Below are positions 6,843-16,500 of a stretch of 64,000 nucleotides of DNA, piece after piece. The DNA is from Microbispora rosea subsp. aerata (GTDB taxonomy: Bacteria > Actinomycetota > Actinomycetes > Streptosporangiales > Streptosporangiaceae), in the NCBI RefSeq assembly GCF_014647835.1, contig NZ_BMPY01000010.1, positions 124,001 to 188,000 of the forward strand, in the 5' to 3' direction. Made by a program: the position numbers and the translations under genes. The notes beneath the pieces were generated by a model. That model was not told the DNA's origin. It saw only the letters and a list, made by a program, of their open reading frames with translations, and made no database searches. Each line of letters begins with the position of its first letter. The first letter of the stretch is position 1.

Positions 6843-8750
6843 TCAGGTCTGCGGCTGGGCCTGGCGGAAGAAGGTTCCGGCCATCGCCGAGGCGGCCGAC
6901 ATGTCGGCGCTCTCCGCCAGCACGGCGACCGCGACGTCCCCCTGCCAGCCCACGAACCACGACAGCCGCATGCGCTCCTTCTTCTCCACCTGGGTGACCG
7001 CGGCGGCCACGCCGTACACGGGCTCGCCGGGGGCGGCGGCCGCGGCGGCCGCGCCGGAGGCCACACCGGCCCGCATGAGCGTGCGCAGCTTCGCGACGAT
7101 CGCGGGATCGAGCGTCACCGGCTGCGCGCCGGCCGAGGCGGCGCCGGCGTCGGCGCTCGGATCGGGAGCGGCGGGCGAGGTCACCAGCACCGGCGGACGC
7201 CACGTGCCCGACCTGACGGCCGCGGCGACGAGGGCCATCGCCAGCGGGCTCACCCGCGCGCCCTGCCCCGCGATGATCTTCGCGATGGCGGCGTCGCTGC
7301 TGGGGGTGGCGATCGATCCGCTGAACGTCTTCAGCGGCAGCTTCCAGTCGCCGCCGATGCCGAACTGTTTCGCGCTGGCGGCGAGCCGCTGCCCGCTGAC
7401 GCGCCGGGCCAGCGACGCCAGAGCGGTCACGCACCCCTGCGCGAAGTCGGTCTGGAACGTGGGCGTCACCACGCCGTTGATTCCGGGCTGCTGGAAGCGG
7501 GCCCCGCCCACGGTGCGGTCGGCGCTGCACGGCACCTTCTGCTTCGGGTCGAGCCCGGACTGAAGCAGCCCCTCCGCGGCGACGACCGAGAAGGCGGTGC
7601 CGGCGGCGAACCGGCCGGCCAGCGCGTCCTTCTCCTGGTGCAGCTGGTTGGTGGAGACGGCCAGCACCTCGCCGGTGGACGCCTGCACCGCGACGAGCGC
7701 GGCGGGGCGCGACCCCGCCACCGCGGCGTCCCCCGCTCGCTGCAGCCGGCTGTCGATCGTGGTCTGCACCGACGAGTTCTCCCGCCCCGGCCACGCCTTG
7801 AGCTCCTTGACCATCCGCCCGGTGGCGTTGTCGAGGATGACGACCCGGGTCTCGGTCGAGCCGGTGAGCTGGTCCTGGTAGGCCTTCTGCAGGCCGTCGC
7901 GGCCGAGCGTGTCGCCGGCCCGCTGCGGCCCGCCGAGCCGCTGCTCCGCCTCGGGCGTGATGGCCGTGACCAGCCCGACGATCTGGGTGGGCGACTTGGG
8001 GGCGACCGGCGGGTTGTCGATCTGGAACTCCAGGCCCTGGATGGCCTCCAGCTTGGACCTGATCTGGGCGAACTTCGTCCGTCCGAACGTCGCGAGGGGG
8101 ACGAAGTCCTGCGGGGGCGACGACAGGATGCGGCTCAGCAGGCGGTCCTGGGCGAAGCCGGTGACCTTCGAGAGCTGGTCGCAGAGCCGGCCGGGGTCCT
8201 TGATCTTGGCGGGGACGACCCCGGCGACGTGCAGCACGGTCTCGTCCTGCAGCGGGTTGCCGTTCCGGTCGAGGATGGGCTTGCGGCCCTTGGGGACGGT
8301 GGCGACCGCGAGCCGCTGCCCGGGGTGCAGGTCGGGGTGGATCACGCTCGGCGACCACCGCACCTTCCACTGGCCGCCGACCAGGTGCAGGGGCAGGTTC
8401 CCGTCGTACTGCCAGAGGGGGTTGTTCTCCCCGAGGTCGACCTCGGCGTGGTAGCCGGCCTGCGCGGTGTCGCCGTCCTGGCTGATCCCCCTCAGCGAGA
8501 AGCGGATCGAGGCGGCGTCCAGTTGCAGGCGGGCGTTCTCCAGCGCCTTGCGCACCGCCGCCTGGTCGCCGTCGGCGCGCCGCGCGGCGGCCGCGTAGTC
8601 CCCCGTCTGCCAGCCGACGAGGAAGTCGCGCACCGCCTCGTGCGGTGACGGCTCCTCGAAGCAGCCGGTCAGCAGGGGCGTCGCGAGCCCCAGCGCGAGC
8701 GCGGCCCGCACGGCTTTCGCCCGGACGCCCCCGAATCTTCGCACGGCCAC
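6843..8750 (-). CDS. Penicillin-binding-protein-like lipoprotein, catalytic motifs lost
   Basis: This is a 635-residue protein with a lipoprotein signal (LATPLLTGC, Cys30), an NTF2-like MecA_N domain (about 33-140), a PBP dimerisation region (about 145-330) and a transpeptidase-like fold (about 345-635). The three active-site motifs of class B PBPs are all replaced. The SxxK position reads TAFS (385-388, in AAGTAFSVVAAEGLL), the SxN position reads GCV (439-441, in FAQGCVTALASLA), and the KTG position reads VAA (581-583) before the conserved RLSWFVGW. The fold landmarks around them (GQGARVSPLAMA, SWFVGW) are kept, so this looks like a scaffold or regulatory pseudo-transpeptidase rather than decay. 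The GTG start is 3 bp after the smpB stop. Confidence 0.85.
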   Translation of the reverse strand: MAVRRFGGVRAKAVRAALALGLATPLLTGCFEEPSPHEAVRDFLVGWQTGDYAAAARRADGDQAAVRKALENARLQLDAASIRFSLRGISQDGDTAQAGYHAEVDLGENNPLWQYDGNLPLHLVGGQWKVRWSPSVIHPDLHPGQRLAVATVPKGRKPILDRNGNPLQDETVLHVAGVVPAKIKDPGRLCDQLSKVTGFAQDRLLSRILSSPPQDFVPLATFGRTKFAQIRSKLEAIQGLEFQIDNPPVAPKSPTQIVGLVTAITPEAEQRLGGPQRAGDTLGRDGLQKAYQDQLTGSTETRVVILDNATGRMVKELKAWPGRENSSVQTTIDSRLQRAGDAAVAGSRPAALVAVQASTGEVLAVSTNQLHQEKDALAGRFAAGTAFSVVAAEGLLQSGLDPKQKVPCSADRTVGGARFQQPGINGVVTPTFQTDFAQGCVTALASLARRVSGQRLAASAKQFGIGGDWKLPLKTFSGSIATPSSDAAIAKIIAGQGARVSPLAMALVAAAVRSGTWRPPVLVTSPAAPDPSADAGAASAGAQPVTLDPAIVAKLRTLMRAGVASGAAAAAAAPGEPVYGVAAAVTQVEKKERMRLSWFVGWQGDVAVAVLAESADMSAASAMAGTFFRQAQPQT

Positions 8751-8753
8751 GGA

Positions 8754-9236
8754 CTAACGGCCCCCCCGGCGGCGGACCGCGTTCGACATGGCCCGCGCCA
8801 TCTCCCGGTTGGCCTGCTTCTCCATGAGCGTCTGCCGCTTGTCGTACTCCTTCTTACCCCTGGCGACACCGATCTCGATCTTCGCCCGGCCGTCCTTGAA
8901 GTACAGCGACAGCGGAATCAGCGTGAGGCCCTTCTCCCTCAGCGTCGCGTCGAGCTTGCCGATCTCCTTGCGGTGCAGCAGCAGCTTGCGCGTGCGCCGG
9001 GCGGCGTGGTTGGTCCAGGTGCCCTGGCTGTACTCCGGGATGTACACGTTGATCAGCCAGACCTCGCCGCCCTCGACCGCCGCGTAACCGTCGGTCAGGT
9101 TGGCCTTACCCGCCCGCAGGGACTTGACCTCGGTGCCGGTCAGGACGAGCCCGGCCTCGTAGGTGTCCTCGATGAAGAAGTCGTGCCTGGCACGCTTGTT
9201 CTGGGCGATCAGCTTGCGCCCGGTCTCACGTGGCAT
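8754..9236 (-). CDS. smpB: SsrA-binding protein SmpB
   Basis: This is a 160-residue protein of normal length for SmpB. It starts [20 protein letters not shown], contains [18 protein letters not shown] and [21 protein letters not shown], and ends in a basic tail ([21 protein letters not shown]) that enters the ribosomal mRNA channel. It binds tmRNA and delivers it with EF-Tu to stalled ribosomes. It follows ftsX by 57 bp and is nearly contiguous with the PBP-like gene, with ssrA next on the same strand, so both halves of the trans-translation system sit in one block. Confidence 0.98.
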   Translation of the reverse strand: MPRETGRKLIAQNKRARHDFFIEDTYEAGLVLTGTEVKSLRAGKANLTDGYAAVEGGEVWLINVYIPEYSQGTWTNHAARRTRKLLLHRKEIGKLDATLREKGLTLIPLSLYFKDGRAKIEIGVARGKKEYDKRQTLMEKQANREMARAMSNAVRRRGGR

Positions 9237-9293
9237 AAGGGGAGCCTACCGTCGCCGCGAGGGGCGAAAACGAGCTGCGCGGCCGGTGCGGGG

Positions 9294-10193
9294 TCACACC
9301 CGCAGGTACCGGCGCAGGGTGACGAACGAGGCGAGCACACAGATCAGCACGCCGATGGCCATGGTGCCGGTGATCACGCCGGCGACCGTGTCCCAGCCGA
9401 GCGGTGCCGCCATGTAGGTCTGGATCGACTCGAAGATGGCGACCTTCACGATGATCAGGATCACACCGGACAGGACGCCGCCGATGAGACCGGCGATCAA
9501 CCCCTCCATCACGAACGGAAGCTGGATGTAGATGTTGGAGGCGCCGACCAGGCGCATGATGCCGGTCTCCCTGCGGCGGTTGTACGCCGACAGCCGCACC
9601 GTGTTGCCGATCAGCAGGGTGGCCGCGATCAGCATGAGGGCGGCGATGCCGAGCGCCATGTAGCGCAGCTTGTCCATGAAGCCGAAGACCGAGTCGAGCA
9701 GGTCGCGTTCGTTGATCACATTCGCGACGCCGGGCTGGCCCTTCAGGCTGCTGGTGACCGCCGCCGCCTTGTCCGGGTCCTTCAGCTTGATGCGGAACGA
9801 CTCCGGCATGTCCTCGACCTTGGTCACCGCCAGCAGGGTCTGGTTGTTCTCCTGCTGCTGCCACTTCTTGTAGGCCTCGGCCTGGCTCTCGAACTCGACC
9901 CGCTCGACCTCGGGCAGCGCCTCGATCGTCTGCTTCAGGTTGGCCTTCTCCTCTTGGGTGACGCCGGACTTGCTCTTGCAGGCGGCGAAGGAGGAGTTCT
10001 TGACGCACAGGTAGACCGACACCTCGACCTTGTCGGTCCAGTACCCCGTGAGCTTCGAGACCTGGGAGTTGATCATCATTCCGACGCCGAGCAACGCCAT
10101 GCCGACGGCAACGGTCACGATGACCGCGATGGTCATCGTGAGGTTGCGCCGTAGGCCGATCCAGACCTCGGAAAAGATGAAGTTGGCCCGCAT
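9294..10193 (-). CDS. ftsX: Cell division protein FtsX
   Basis: This is a 299-residue membrane protein starting MRANFIFSEVWIGLRRNLTM. One transmembrane helix (about 20-42) is followed by an extracellular loop (about 45-175, with an LCVKNSSFAACKSKSG cysteine pair) and three more helices with the conserved NTVRLSAYNRRRETGIMRLVGAS cytoplasmic loop. FtsX couples the FtsE ATPase in the cytoplasm to peptidoglycan hydrolase activation outside, during division or growth. The gene follows ftsE by 13 bp, so the pair is co-transcribed. Confidence 0.97.
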   Translation of the reverse strand: MRANFIFSEVWIGLRRNLTMTIAVIVTVAVGMALLGVGMMINSQVSKLTGYWTDKVEVSVYLCVKNSSFAACKSKSGVTQEEKANLKQTIEALPEVERVEFESQAEAYKKWQQQENNQTLLAVTKVEDMPESFRIKLKDPDKAAAVTSSLKGQPGVANVINERDLLDSVFGFMDKLRYMALGIAALMLIAATLLIGNTVRLSAYNRRRETGIMRLVGASNIYIQLPFVMEGLIAGLIGGVLSGVILIIVKVAIFESIQTYMAAPLGWDTVAGVITGTMAIGVLICVLASFVTLRRYLRV

Positions 10194-10206
10194 GGTCTCA
10201 GTACTC

Positions 10207-10896
10207 CTAATACGCCTGGCCGTACACGCCGCGCGACTGGTCGCGGACGATCTTTCCGTCCTCGAGCTCGACCACGCGCTTGCGCATGGAGTCGACGATC
10301 GCGGCGTCGTGCGTCGCCATGAGGACGGTCGTGCCGGTCCGGTTGATTCGGTCGAGCACCTTCATGATGCCGATGCTCGTGGCGGGGTCGATGTTTCCGG
10401 TGGGCTCGTCGGCCAGCAGGATCATCGGCCGGTTGACGAACGCGCGTGCCATCGCGACCCGCTGCTGCTCGCCACCGGACAGCTCCTCCGGCATGCGGTG
10501 CGCCTTGCCCTCCAGGCCGACGAGCTCGATGACCTCGGGCACGACCTTGCGGATGAAGCGGCGCGGCTTGCCGATGACCTCCAGGGCGAACGCCACGTTC
10601 TCGTACACGTTCTTGTTCGGCAGCAGCCGGAAGTCCTGGAACACGCAGCCGATGCGGCGGCGCAGGTGCGGCACCTTGAAGTTGGACAGCTTCGACAGGT
10701 CCTTGCCGGCCACGTGGATGGAGCCGCTGTTGGGCCGCTCCTCCTTCAGCACCAGCCGGAGGAAGGTGGACTTCCCCGAGCCTGAAGGACCGACCAGGAA
10801 CACGAACTCGCCCTTGTCGACATCCACGCTCACGTGGTCGAGGGCGGGACGGTTTTGGTTCGCGTAGACCTTGGTGACATTATCGAAATGGATCAC
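10207..10896 (-). CDS. ftsE: Cell division ATP-binding protein FtsE
   Basis: This is a 229-residue ABC ATPase with Walker [10 protein letters not shown], the signature [14 protein letters not shown], Walker [12 protein letters not shown] and the switch His in LMATHD. The start [23 protein letters not shown] is standard for FtsE. It forms the FtsEX complex with the next gene. Two -10-like TAGACT hexamers lie upstream in a 13-bp direct repeat. Confidence 0.98.
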   Translation of the reverse strand: MIHFDNVTKVYANQNRPALDHVSVDVDKGEFVFLVGPSGSGKSTFLRLVLKEERPNSGSIHVAGKDLSKLSNFKVPHLRRRIGCVFQDFRLLPNKNVYENVAFALEVIGKPRRFIRKVVPEVIELVGLEGKAHRMPEELSGGEQQRVAMARAFVNRPMILLADEPTGNIDPATSIGIMKVLDRINRTGTTVLMATHDAAIVDSMRKRVVELEDGKIVRDQSRGVYGQAY

Positions 10897-10912
10897 GGGC
10901 GCATCACGGCTA

Positions 10913-11004
10913 GCCAGTCTAGGGGGTGGGACGGCCTGTCCGGGGGTCGCCGGTCACTTTGCTCTGGATCGACGTTCCGTTTGGCCGAAGGCCAGTCTAG
11001 GGGT
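10913..11004 (-). promoter_or_regulatory. Direct repeat with paired -10-like elements upstream of ftsE
   Basis: GCCAGTCTAGGGG occurs at 10913-10925 and again at 10992-11004. Read on the ftsE strand, each carries TAGACT, a plausible -10 hexamer; the nearer one is about 20 bp from the ATG. No good -35 is visible at 17-18 bp from either. Confidence 0.35.
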
Positions 11005-11074
11005 AACACTGGCATGGAACGTCCATAACGGAAACAAAACGATTGCCCTTGGGCGATGGGGCGGTAAAGCTGCT

Positions 11075-11263
11075 ATGAGCTGCGAACATCTGATCTGCGC
11101 CGCGTGCGCGGGCCCCGTGGTGGAGGGGCGCTGCCCGGTCTGCCGGGAGGGCCGCGCCAAAGTGCACCACCACGGGTTCCTGGGGCTGTCGCCCCTGGTC
11201 ATCGCGCTGATCGTGCTCTTGGTCGTGGCGCTGGTCGCGCTCACGCACGTGAGCGGTTACTGA
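11075..11263 (+). CDS. Small Cys-rich single-pass membrane protein
   Basis: This 62-residue protein starts [19 protein letters not shown]. Two cysteine pairs (CxxC in ICAAC and CPVC) form a likely zinc ribbon, followed by a KVHHHG segment and one C-terminal transmembrane helix ([19 protein letters not shown]). Similar small proteins are, as I recall, common beside prfB/ftsE in actinomycetes, but the function is unknown. The Shine-Dalgarno is weak. The 3' end overlaps the 3' end of prfB by 7 bp. Confidence 0.7.
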   Translation: MSCEHLICAACAGPVVEGRCPVCREGRAKVHHHGFLGLSPLVIALIVLLVVALVALTHVSGY

Positions 11264-12375
11264 CCGTCACCCGACTCCTGACGCCGCATCCAGCGGATCT
11301 CGCCCTCGATGAACTCGTCGAGGTCGCCGTCGAGCACGGCTGAGGGGTTGCCCGCCTCCACGCCCGTGCGCAGGTCCTTGACGATCTGGTAGGGGTGCAG
11401 CACGTAGTTGCGGATCTGCGTGCCCCACGACGTCGTCGCCTCGCCGCGCAGCTCGTTCATCGCCGCGGCCTCCTCCTGGCGCTTGCGCTCCAGCAGCTTG
11501 GCCTGGAGGACGGCCATCGCCGTCGCGCGGTTCTGGAGCTGGGACCGCTCGTTCTGGCAGGAGACCACGATCCCGGTCGGCAGGTGGGTGATCCGCACCG
11601 CCGAGTCGGTCGTGTTCACGCCCTGGCCGCCCGGCCCGGAGGACCGGTAGACGTCGATGCGCAGCTCGTCCTCGTTGATGTCGATGTGGTCGGTCTGCTC
11701 GACCACGGGCACCACGTCCACACCCGCGAACGAGGTCTGCCGGCGGCCCTGGTTGTCGAAGGGGCTGATCCGCACCAGCCGGTGGGTGCCGTGCTCGCCC
11801 CTGAGCGTGCCGTACGCGTAGGGGGCCTTGACCGCGAAGGTGGCCGACTTGATGCCGGCCTCCTCGGCGTAGGAGGTCTCGTAGACCTCCGCCTGATAGC
11901 CCTTGCGCTCGGCCCACCGCAGGTACATGCGCAGCAGCATCTGGGCCCAGTCGGCCGCGTCGACGCCGCCCGCCTGCGCGTTGATGGTCACCAGCGCCTC
12001 GCGGGCGTCGTACTCGCCCGACAGCAGCGTGCGGACCTCCAGCGCGCCGACCTCGGACCTGAGCGCGGCGAGCTCCCTTTCCGCCTCGGCCAGCGCCTCG
12101 GCGTCGCTCTCCTCGGCCGCCAGCTCGAACAGGACCTGCAGGTCTTCCAGGCGGCGGTTCAGGTTGTCCACGCGGTTGACGTCGGCCTGCAGGTGGGACA
12201 GCTTGCTGGTGACGCGCTGGGCCTGCTCCGGGTCGTTCCACAAGTCGGGCGCGGCAGCCTGCTCCTCCAACTCGGCGATCTGCTTGCGCAGGGCGTCGAG
12301 GTCGAGCACGTCCTGAATGCTTTTCAGCGTGCCGCTAAGCTCGTTGATCTCTTCGGCTGGATCGATGACTGCCAC
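11257..12375 (-). CDS. prfB: Peptide chain release factor 2
   Basis: This 372-residue protein has the RF2 layout: an N-terminal coiled coil (about 8-110), the stop-codon recognition tripeptide SPF in [15 protein letters not shown], and the universal GGQ motif in [20 protein letters not shown]. It releases peptides at UGA and UAA. The reading frame is continuous from the ATG, with no in-frame stop near codon 25, so the programmed +1 frameshift that controls prfB in many other bacteria is absent. Confidence 0.98.
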   Translation of the reverse strand: MAVIDPAEEINELSGTLKSIQDVLDLDALRKQIAELEEQAAAPDLWNDPEQAQRVTSKLSHLQADVNRVDNLNRRLEDLQVLFELAAEESDAEALAEAERELAALRSEVGALEVRTLLSGEYDAREALVTINAQAGGVDAADWAQMLLRMYLRWAERKGYQAEVYETSYAEEAGIKSATFAVKAPYAYGTLRGEHGTHRLVRISPFDNQGRRQTSFAGVDVVPVVEQTDHIDINEDELRIDVYRSSGPGGQGVNTTDSAVRITHLPTGIVVSCQNERSQLQNRATAMAVLQAKLLERKRQEEAAAMNELRGEATTSWGTQIRNYVLHPYQIVKDLRTGVEAGNPSAVLDGDLDEFIEGEIRWMRRQESGDGQ

Positions 12376-12458
12376 GTCTGTAAAGGGTACGCGAATCGAG
12401 GACCCTCTCTGGCAGCGCGCCTCGGTAGCATGTGGATCGATTGCGACGGGAGGCTGGC

Positions 12459-13523
12459 GTGAACGGGGTCGTTCGGAGCGCGCTGGCCGTCGCCCTCCTC
12501 ATCTGCACGGCGGTCGCCTGCTCCGGCGACGAGCCGGCCAGGCCGACGGCCAGCCCGGCGGCGGCCGTCTCCGCCCTGCCGAGTCCCGGCGCGACCACCT
12601 CGCCCGGCAGTCCCCCCGCGGTCACGCTGGAGGAGGCGTCCGAGGCGTTCGACGCGTTCCTGGACACCGACACCGTGCTCAGGCAGGCCGGGGCCGGCCG
12701 GTGGGCCCTCCTGCTCACCCAGGACGCCCAGCGGCCCATCACGATCGCCGAGATCCACTCCCGCGCCGGCAAGCCCGCCCGCTACACATGGGATCGCCGT
12801 ACGGTGCTCGTGCCCCGGCAGAGCGGCTCGACCGTGTGGTTCGCGGCGACGGCCCGGCGGCGCGACGCCTCCGGCGACGTCCGCACGGCCGTGTTCACGT
12901 TCGTACGGCAGGGCCGGGACGGGCGCTGGCGCAACAGCTTCGCGTCGCTGCTCTACCCGGACGAGCAGCCGCCACAGGTCGCCCTCGACGCGGACGGGTA
13001 CGCCACGGCGCTGGACCAGCGCGACTCCTCGGTGGCCATCAGCCCCAACCTGATGGGCCCGCTGCACGCCACGGTCGCCGAGGAGGGCCCCAAGGGCTAC
13101 GCCTCGGGGCTGATCGCCCCCGGCCCGCAGACGACCGGCTTCTACGAGGAGATCAGCAGGACCAAGGAGACGGCGAAGGCCGAGGACTGCATGAACTACG
13201 AGTCCATCTTCGCCTCGGCCCCCAACTACCCGACCTTCGCGCTGCGCACCGAGGACGGCGGCGCGATGATGCTGTACACGCTGATCCGCACCTCCTCGTG
13301 GACCCCCAACCCGCAGGGGCTGAAGTGCGGCGAGGGGCGCCCGGTGGCGATCCCGGCGGCGGCCCGCTGGCTGCTGAACCCCGTCAAGGACCTGTTCATC
13401 CGGCAGAGGCGGCAGATCGTCGAGACGCAGCAGTACGTGAGCGCGGTGCCGCCGAAGGCGTCCACCGCGCCCGCGCACGTCGTCGGCTACGAGGGCATCG
13501 TCACCGGCGGCTCCAACACCTGA
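12459..13523 (+). CDS. Actinomycete lipoprotein of unknown function
   Basis: This is a protein of about 354 residues from GTG 12459, chosen because GGGAGG at 12448-12453 is well spaced. It has a lipoprotein signal (LLICTAVAC), a Ser/Pro/Ala-rich linker, then a globular region of about 300 residues with no motif I recognise. The start of the globular part ([20 protein letters not shown]) suggests an NTF2-like alpha+beta fold, which is only a guess. Two cysteines (EDCMNYES and LKCGEGRP) might form a disulfide. It is tail to tail with the glutamate dehydrogenase gene, 13 bp apart, and divergent from prfB. Confidence 0.75.
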   Translation: MNGVVRSALAVALLICTAVACSGDEPARPTASPAAAVSALPSPGATTSPGSPPAVTLEEASEAFDAFLDTDTVLRQAGAGRWALLLTQDAQRPITIAEIHSRAGKPARYTWDRRTVLVPRQSGSTVWFAATARRRDASGDVRTAVFTFVRQGRDGRWRNSFASLLYPDEQPPQVALDADGYATALDQRDSSVAISPNLMGPLHATVAEEGPKGYASGLIAPGPQTTGFYEEISRTKETAKAEDCMNYESIFASAPNYPTFALRTEDGGAMMLYTLIRTSSWTPNPQGLKCGEGRPVAIPAAARWLLNPVKDLFIRQRRQIVETQQYVSAVPPKASTAPAHVVGYEGIVTGGSNT

Positions 13524-13536
13524 CCGCCGGGCGCCG

Positions 13537-16500
13537 TCACTCCTCCGCGTGCGGAAGGTTGCTGGTGGAGACCAGCGTCCGCACCGCGCGCAGCGCGACC
13601 GACAGGGTCGCCAGGTCGAAGGTGTCGCTCTCCCAGATCTCCGACAGGGTCTGCCGCGCCCGGGTCACCGCGGCCTGGTTGGCCTCCGTCCAGCTCGCCA
13701 GCCGCTCCTCCGGCGACAGCCCGGGCCGGCTGTGGATCAGCACGTCCCTGGTGAGCGTCGCGTGGGCGGCGTACAGGTCGTCGCGCAGCGCCGACCTGGC
13801 CATCGAGTTCCACCGGCTGTCGCGCGGCAGCGCGATCACCCGCTCCCGCAGCCGGGCGAGCTGGAGCCGGTCGGCCAGGTCGAAGTAGACCTCGGCCACC
13901 TCGCCGACCGGCCTGCCGGTGTACGCCGCGATCTCCACAAGATCGAACGTGGAGTAGGCGGGCACCATCGCCGCGACCCGCTCGGCCAGCTCGACGGGCA
14001 CGCCCCTGGCCACGAAGGAGTCCCTGCGCTCCTCGTACGCCGCCAGGTCGGGGCCGGTCAGCAGCTTGGGCAGGTGGGGCAGCAGGCCGGCGGCGCCCTC
14101 GATGAAGTAGCGGGCCGTGGAGGCGAGGTCGAGCGGGGGACGGCGGTTGCCGAGCAGCCATCGGGTGCCGCGTTCGGACAGCTTGCGGCCCTCGAACAGC
14201 ATCGCGAGCTGGGTCGCGGTGTCGACCTCGTTGTCCAGCTCCTCGATCTGGCGCACGAACGACGGCAGGTCGAAGACCTCCCGCGCGACCAGGTAGGCCC
14301 GGACGATGTCGGGCGTCGAGGCGCCGGTCTCCTCGCCGAACCGGAAGACGAAGCTCGTCCCGCCGAAGTTGACCACGTCGTTGACGATCCGGGTCGTGAC
14401 GATCTCCCGGCGCAGCGGGTGGGAGTCCATGTACGCGCGGAAGCGGTCGCGCAGGGCCGAGGGGAAGTACGACACCAGCCACGACGCCAGCGACGGGTCG
14501 TCGGGGATGTCCGACTGCAGCAGCTCGGCGTCCACCACGAGCTTGGTGTAGGCGAGCAGCACCGCGAACTCGGGGTTGGTGAGCCCGAGCCCGGCCTGGC
14601 GCCGCTCCGCGAGGACCTTGTCCGACGGCAGGAACTCCAGCTCCCGGTCGACCAGCCCGGCGCGTTCCAGCTTCCGCAGGTAGCGGGAGTGGATGTGCAG
14701 CATCTCCGGCGCCTGGGCGCGGGCCGCCGCGAGCACGACGTTCTGGGCGTAGTTGTCCTCAAGCACCAGCCTGCCCACCTCGTCGGTCATGTCGAGGAAG
14801 AGCTGGTTGCGCTGCTTGTCGGTCATGTCGCCGTCGCGGACGACCTGGTCGAGCAGGATCTTGATGTTCACCTCGTGGTCGGAGGTGTCCACACCGGCCG
14901 AGTTGTCGATGAAGTCGGTGTTGATCAGCCCGCCGTTCAGCGCGAACTCGATCCGGGCCCGCTGGGTGAAGCCGAGGTTGCCGCCCTCGCCCACGACCTT
15001 GCAGCGCAGCTCGGACGCGTTGATCCGCAGCGCGTCGTTGGCCTTGTCCCCCACGTCGGCGTGGGTCTCCGACGACGCCTTGACGTACGTGCCGATGCCG
15101 CCGTTCCACAGCAGGTCGACGGGGGCCCGCAGGATCGCGCTGATCAGGTCGTTCGGCGCGAGCGCGGTCACGTTGTGCGGCAGGCCCAGCGCGTGCCGCG
15201 CCTGCGGGGAGATCGGGATCGACTTCGCGGTGCGCGGCCACACGCCGCCGCCCGCCGAGATGAGCGACCTGTCGTAGTCGTCCCACGAGCTTCTGGGCAG
15301 CTCGAACAGCCGCCGCCGCTCGGCGAAGCTCCGCGCGGCGTCCGGGTTGGGGTCGACGAACACGTGCCGGTGGTCGAAGGCCGCCACGAGCCGGATGTGC
15401 TCCGACAGCAGCATGCCGTTGCCGAACACGTCGCCCGACATGTCGCCGATGCCGACCACGGTGAAGTCGGTGGTCTGCACGTTCACGCCGAGCGTGCGGA
15501 AGTGGTATTTCACCGACTCCCACGCGCCCCTGGCGGTGATGCCCATCGCCTTGTGGTCGTAGCCCACCGACCCGCCGGAGGCGAAGGCGTCGCCGAGCCA
15601 GTAGCCGTACTCCTTGGCCACGTCGTTGGCGATGTCGGAGAACGTCGCGGTGCCCTTGTCGGCGGCGACCACGAGGTAGGTGTCGTCGCCGTCGTGCCGC
15701 ACCACGTCGGGCGGCGGCACGACCTTCCCGGCGACCAGGTTGTCGGTCAGGTCGAGCAGTCCGGAGATGAACTGGCGGTAGCAGGCCACGCCCTCGGCCA
15801 GCACCTCGTCGCGCCCGCCCGCCGGGGGCCGCTTGACGACGAAGCCGCCCTTCGAGCCGGTCGGCACGATGACGGTGTTCTTCACCATCTGCGCCTTGAC
15901 CAGGCCGAGGATCTCCGTGCGGAAGTCCTCCATGCGGTCCGACCAGCGCAGGCCGCCGCGGGCGACCTTGCCGAAGCGCAGGTGCACGCCCTCGACCCGC
16001 GGCGAGTACACGAAGATCTCATACTTCGGCCGGGGCCGCGGCAGCACGCTGATCGCCTGCGGGTCGACCTTGAGCGAGATGTACGGCTTGCGCTTGCCGG
16101 TGACGAACTGGCTGCCCGCGTCTCCCGCCTCGCGCCCGTCGCCGCGGGCGGCCTGGAACACGTTGGTGCGCAGCGTCGCCTGGATCATCTCCAGGTACGC
16201 CCGCAGGATGCGGTCCTCGTCGAGCGAGGCCACCTCGTCCAACGAGGCGAGGATCTCCTCCGTCAGCGCGTCGCAGACCTCCGCCCGGGCGTCGTCGGGC
16301 CGGCGCGGGTCGAGCCTGGCCTCGAACAGTCGCACGAGCAGCCGGGCCAGCCGCACGTTGCTCTGCAGCACCCTCTCGATGTACGCCTGGCTGAAGGTGG
16401 TGCCGGCCTGCCGCAGATACTTGGCGTACGCCCGGAGGATCTCGGCCTGCTCCCAGGTGAGCCCGCCGGCCAGCACGAGCGCGTTGAAGCCGTCGTTTTC

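Noticed and set aside
11257-12375. Programmed frameshift in prfB
   Set aside because: The frame is continuous from ATG, with no early in-frame TGA.
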